Source: Dryomyza anilis
Taxonomy: Eukaryota > Arthropoda > Insecta > Diptera > Dryomyzidae
Assembly: GCA_951804985.1 (NCBI GenBank)
Contig: OX638136.1
Location: forward strand, 8,683,852 to 8,747,851
Direction of reading: 5' to 3'
Length of the DNA stretch: 64,000 nucleotides
A program made the translations under genes and the position numbers. Shown here piece by piece: positions 58,965 to 64,000 of this stretch; within the stretch, counting starts at the first letter, position 1; every line of letters begins with the position of its first letter. The notes under the pieces are model-generated. The model ran no database searches. It was not told the origin of the DNA and saw only the letters and a list, made by a program, of their open reading frames with translations.

Positions 58965-59675
58965 TCTGTTCAGGCTTCTGTGCCCATGTATATTCTTGTG
59001 TTGTGCTGAATTCTCGCGAAAACGTTGAAACAATTTTTTTTTTAATGTTTATGTATAAATAAAATTAAATCGAATTAATGAGATATGTGGTCGAATATGA
59101 CATTTTTGTTGTTAAAATCATAAAAAGAAAAAAAAAGTAAAATTTTAAAATAAAATTTTAATATCGTAAAACGGCAACACTTAACATGCAAAGCTATATA
59201 TAAGCTATATATATTGTTTCATTAATGCTTATTTACTGATTACTTGTTTCAATTTTAATAGTTTATTTTGCACGCACTATCTTTGAGATAATTAGTCCTA
59301 AGTATGATACAATTTCTGATGTTTCTGTATAATTTTAATTATTTTTGGTTTATCTTTTGAATAATAAAATTTGTAACAGAGGTTTAAATTTTTATATTGT
59401 TTAATTTCGCGCTATTCATGTCTTAATTGGAGTTTAATAATGGTTTGGGATCATCATGGTTTCATTTTCACGATTTACTGAAGATGATCAATGTTGGGAG
59501 GGCAATAGTTGTTGCACTAACATCAATGTACAACACTTGTGGAAGCGTTTTGACGGAAATACTTATCTCTTTGGCTTTTAAAATCTTTTACTTTTTGGAA
59601 TGTTTCGGACATTTTAATCTAATTATATTGCACACAAATTTAAATATGTCTTGCTGTAGCAACGTGCATCTTTAA

Positions 59676-60269
59676 GGGCCAGTTTTTCAGTGCTAGTTGA
59701 ACTTCGTTTGTGGTTTAAACTTGGTTTAAAGTCAGAAACGAATTTTTCAATTAATTATGTTCATAGTTTAAACGTAGTTTAAACTCCGAATATGTATCGT
59801 TTAAACTTCGTTTAAAATGTCATATTTTTTGGCAGAACATTGTTTAAACAACATTAATTTAAATATTTGTAAATAAAAATGTTTTCCTCGGACGAAGAAG
59901 ATTTAAGTGATGCGGAAATATCGCATATATTAAATATTACCGTGCTACGTTGTGTTAAAACCATTAGATCGCGTCCGGATCACTTTAATTTGTATGACGA
60001 ACTGGATTTCTTTGTTAGATTTCGCTTATCAAAAACTTCAACTTATACCATTTTGCAACTTATTGGCACGCATATTGAACATCCAACAAATTGGTAAAGA
60101 ATTCATCGAAATATATACTTTCACGTCAAATGTCTAACAAATATATTATAGGAATAACGCTTTAACAGCAGAGCAAATGCTATTAATAACACTTCGTGTA
60201 TATGGAACTGGAGGTATGTTGCGAACAATTGGGGATATATAGAATATTCCCCAAGTTTTCACGATAAGG
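59676..60269 (+). pseudogene. Truncated Harbinger fragment
   Basis: It retains GGGCCAG at the end, like unit 1 and the MITE. Exon 1 from 59879, intron, exon 2 stopping after GDI. Confidence 0.7.
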
Positions 60270-61488
60270 TAAGACTGCGCATCGCTGCTCTATTATTTGC
60301 TTTATTTTTGAACACTATAAAAATATTTAATTGAGTATTGACTTAATATTTTTTTATTGTATTTTTTTTTTATAATTAACCTTTTTTTCATTATATTTTA
60401 AGTTAAATTTAAATAAAATGTTTTTAGTTGAGTGAGGATACAAATAATTTTTTACTGAACATTTTGTTTGGTCGTACAGTAGTTGTATGTACAACATTTT
60501 ATGTTTAGAGGCATTTTAATGCGCTCCATTCACAATACAAAAAAAAAAAAACAATCCAAAAGAAATGAAAGAATTGCTTTCAATATTAAAACAATCATTT
60601 TTTTAAAAAACACGCCAATTAAAGAAAATTGAAAATTTCAATTGGACCAATGTTTATACTGTGTATATATTTGTGGTATAACAAACAAAACACAACAAAA
60701 AGCACACAAAATAAGTATTTTAATGTTGCGACATACAAGATAAACAAAAAGCTTTTACATGAGCTTTCGACCAACATTGTTTTAAGTGTAAAGCATTTCA
60801 AACGCACAAACACTTAGGCATTTTGTTAATGTATGCATTTGCCCTTTGCAGATCTAGATCATATGTTTATGGTCCCTACCTTCCCTACCATTTTGCTTCC
60901 GGATTATTGCCCACCTTACCCTGCCTGAGCCTACCATTTTCCTTACACCTGTTTGGCTACCATACGCTACCTATGCCTTCCATTCCCCTACCAATTTTGT
61001 TTTCATGCTATAACAGGGAACTGGTATGTTCAAGCGAGCCCTAGCGGGCAAAAGCATTTTGTGTAAGTTTTGGAAGTATCTTTATAGCTAGAATATGAAA
61101 GAGAAAGGTACCTGTAGCAGGCAAAAGCATTTTGTGTAAGTTCTGATTTTGAAGACTTGAAAAGTATCTTTGGAAGGGAAAGGTAGTCTACCTGTAGCAG
61201 GCAAACACATTGTATAGGAATTTTGTTTTGAAATTTTAAAAAGCATTTTAATAGTAGGGAACTAAAAGGGAATTTTTAAAATAAAATAAATAAATAGAAT
61301 TTAATAAAATAATAAAACTTAGTAAATAAATAAAACTTATTAATTATAAATGAATCAATTTTGATATTCTTGAATACAGTTGAAAACTTTAAATATTTTG
61401 GATTACCTTCAAATATTTTCGATTATCTTTGAATACACTTAACGAAAAATTTCGTTTTCATATTTATCTATTTTTTATTTTACAACAT

Positions 61489-63990
61489 GTCACTCAGACT
61501 TACTACTGAAGATTTATCTGCCTCGGCGGCTAGTGCAACAATTTATTGTATTTGTACTCAAAGTGGTGGGACCTACAGTTAATTGCCGAATCCGAACGGC
61601 GGGTGAGAGCTTTTCATAGGTAAGAATGGAATGGGTTAAAGAAAAGTAACTTTTGTTATGTTATCATACTTCAAAAATAATAAAATAAGTGCGTTAATTT
61701 GAAAAAGAAAATATATCGAATGTGCAAAAGAAAAATATATTAAACGAAATTTAATGAGAAAATGTTGCTAAAAAAATATTGCCAAAGAATAAGTTTTAAA
61801 ATTGTAATGTAGACGATGAATAAATTTAATTCAAATTTCGATCCATTTATATATAATGGATATCTCTTTAAAATGAGTTAAAAAGTGAATTCCATTAGTA
61901 TAAATATACTCAATTAAAATTTTAAAGAGAGTAAATTAAATAAATCTCAAGACAAAAAACTCTATAAAAAATATACATGTTCTAACATGCTCAATCTTTT
62001 AAACTTATAGTATAGAAAATGATTTAAAAAATGATCCCAATGGAACCTTATGGCTCCATTCATTCATATAACCAAATTAAACGACCATGACTTTGTAGAA
62101 TAAAATCCAGTACAATAACCCTTATAGTAAACTTGGCCTTGAATTAAATATATGTCAATGCATTAATACAGAAGTGTCTTAACCTGTTTACAACAAAAAA
62201 AATTAACCACAAAAAAAATAAGCATCTAATAATATTCATTCATATATCGAAGTTTTAAATTACAATCACCGTTCCTCAACAAAGTTTCAAATTGAACCCT
62301 TTGCTCCTCAACTCTCTTGATGATCATGCAAAATAAAACAAACAAGTATAACTATAGTATACATTATAACTACGTTAACTGAAATCTAATTGCAACTATA
62401 ATATTTTACAACAACAACATGAATACGTTTGTAAATATTCTCATTCACAAAAAATGCTTACTCCGATATAATTATCCCAACAACAACATTTACTCTTTAC
62501 GGCTGCATGCCTTCATAACATGCATAGGTTTACACTACAGTTCTCATAATCTGATTAATAGTTTAAGAGTTGCTGTGGGTCATTTTTGTACATAAAATCA
62601 AATTTTCTTTGCCAGAAAAATTGTACCGATAATGTCTCCGTAGAAAGAACGTACTTTTGAGATGTAAATGTACTGAAATCAGTACAATTGTATCGAACTT
62701 ATCATCACTGATACATAGAGCTTTCACAACGAAAGCGCGTCAGTCTCTGTTAAGATGTCATGCAAGTAAGACTGCGCATCGCTGCTCTATTATTTGCTTT
62801 ATTTTTGAACACTATAAAAATATTTAATTGAGTATTGACTTAATATTTTTTTATTGTATTTTTTTTTATAATTAACCTTTTTTTCATTATATTTTAAGTT
62901 AAATTTAAATAAAATGTTTTTAGTTGAGTGAGGATACAAATAATTTTTTACTGAACATTTTTGTTGGTCTTACAGTAGTTGTATGTACAACATTTTATGT
63001 TGAGAGGCATTTTAATGCGCTCCATTCACAATACAAAAAAAACAATCCAAAAGAAATGAAAGAATTGCTTTCAATATTAAAACAATCATTTAAAAAAAAA
63101 AAAAATGAATGCACGCCAATTAAAGAAAATTGAAAATTTCAATTGGACCAATGTTTATACTGTGTATATATTTGTGGTATAACAAACAAAACACAACAAA
63201 AAGCACACAAAATAAGTATTTTAATGTTGCGACATACAAGATAAACAAAAAGCTTTTACATGAGCTTTCGACCAACATTGTTTTAAGTGTAAAGCATTTC
63301 AAACGCACAAACACTTAGGCATTTTGTTAATGTGTGCATTTGCCCTTTGCAGATCTAGATCATATGTTTATGGTCCCTACCTTTCCCTACCATTTTGCTT
63401 CCGGATTATTGCCCACCTTACCCTGCCTGAGCCTACCATTTTCCTTACACCTGTTTGGCTACCATACGCTACCTATGCCTTCCATTCCCCTACCAATTTT
63501 GTTTTCATGCTATAACAGGGAACTGGTATGTTCAAGCGAGCCCTAGCGGGCAAAAGCATTTTGTGTAAGTTTTGGAAGTATCTTTATAGCTAGAATATGA
63601 AAGAGAAAGGTACCTGTAGCAGGCAAAAGCATTTTGTGTAAGTTCTGATTTTGAAGACTTGAAAAGTATCTTTGGAAGGGAAAGGTAGTCTACCTGTAGC
63701 AGGCAAACACATTGTATAGGAATTTTGTTTTGAAATTTTAAAAAGCATTTTAATAGTAGGAAACTAAAAGGGAATTTTTAAAATAAAATAAATAAATAGA
63801 ATTTAATAAAATAATAAAACTTAGTAAATAAATAAAACTTATTAATTATAAATGTATCAATTTTGATATTCTTGAATACAGTTGAAAACTTTGAATATTT
63901 TGGATTACCTTCAAATATTTTCGATTATTTTTGAATACACTTAACGAAAAATTTCGTTTTCATATTTATCTATTTTTTATTTTACAACAT
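61489..63990 (+). repeat. Array unit 16 with Maverick terminal fragment, 2502 bp
   Basis: The A block runs to AATAAGTTT, then Maverick terminal-repeat sequence (61796-62525), then the same beta-tail, D, E and F sequence as unit 14. The A-block break point differs from the Maverick insertion point in unit 13. Confidence 0.8.
61796..62525 (-). mobile_element. Detached copy of truncated Maverick terminal repeat
   Basis: Aligns with 54341-55070 at a constant 7455-bp offset and ends at the same GCATA|GGTTTACAC junction. At one site (ACCAAATT, about 62071) it matches the left terminal repeat while the 54341 copy has ATCAAATT. No Maverick genes accompany it. Confidence 0.88.
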
Positions 63991-64000
63991 GTCACTCAGA
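63991..64000 (+). repeat. Start of array unit 17
   Basis: The unit-start motif GTCACTCAGA reaches the window end, so the array continues to the right. Confidence 0.7.

Larger units (their letters stand above)
56538..61488 (+). repeat. Array unit 15 (alpha type with nested satellite), 4951 bp
   Basis: The A block runs to TTGCGACACACAC and then gives way to an 11-copy 181-bp satellite and a transition (58865-59030). The unit resumes with the long B block as in unit 1, then Harbinger fragment (59676-60269), D, E and F. The recurring ORF (59427) has a changed N terminus because of an indel. Confidence 0.78.

Overview
The window is AT-rich insect-type DNA, most likely from a fly (Diptera). This is inferred from the Maverick gene set with short GT-AG introns, a tRNA-headed SINE, PIF/Harbinger elements and fly-like transposon end motifs. 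No single-copy host gene or RNA gene was recognised. The species cannot be named from the sequence alone.

The window has two layers. The first is a head-to-tail array of long tandem units (about 3.4-39.8 kb, resuming at 55.1-64.0 kb). Each unit starts with a recognisable block (GTCACTCAGACTTACT). An alpha unit of about 2.47 kb carries a truncated PIF/Harbinger transposase fragment followed by a 'D' block. A beta unit of about 2.95-3.12 kb carries a tRNA-derived SINE and a strong 61-bp hairpin. Longer or chimeric variants also occur. Two alpha+beta pairs (18907-24481 and 24482-30061) are almost identical, so the array has expanded recently. Elements inside the units (SINE, 166-bp MITE, Harbinger fragment, Maverick terminal fragment) have mostly been multiplied by array duplication rather than by new transposition.

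The second layer is a decayed 15.3-kb Maverick/Polinton, a virus-like self-synthesising DNA transposon, at 39758-55070. It is inserted into the first block of a unit. Gene order from the left terminal inverted repeat is: small ORF with a 65-bp intron (+), two-exon zinc-finger gene (-), protein-primed family B DNA polymerase (+), unknown 211-aa ORF (-), small GGF-motif protein (-), FtsK/A32-type packaging ATPase (-), chromodomain integrase (+), minor capsid/penton-type protein (+), small basic capsid-associated protein (+), major capsid protein (+), adenain-like cysteine protease (+), 98-aa Cys/His-rich ORF (-), right terminal inverted repeat. Major capsid, protease and the terminal small ORFs are open. 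Polymerase, ATPase, the GGF protein, integrase and penton are broken by stops, frameshifts, a 623-bp inverted duplication, or insertion of other elements. The small basic protein changes frame exactly at an AAAAAAC heptamer.

The right terminal repeat is cut short at a short microhomology with array sequence. That junction and its flank recur at 61796-64000, so Maverick debris is now part of the repeating array. A separate 181-bp satellite (11 copies, 56874-58864) is nested in one unit. The first 3.4 kb is a mosaic of unit fragments and copies of the element that also splits the Maverick integrase.
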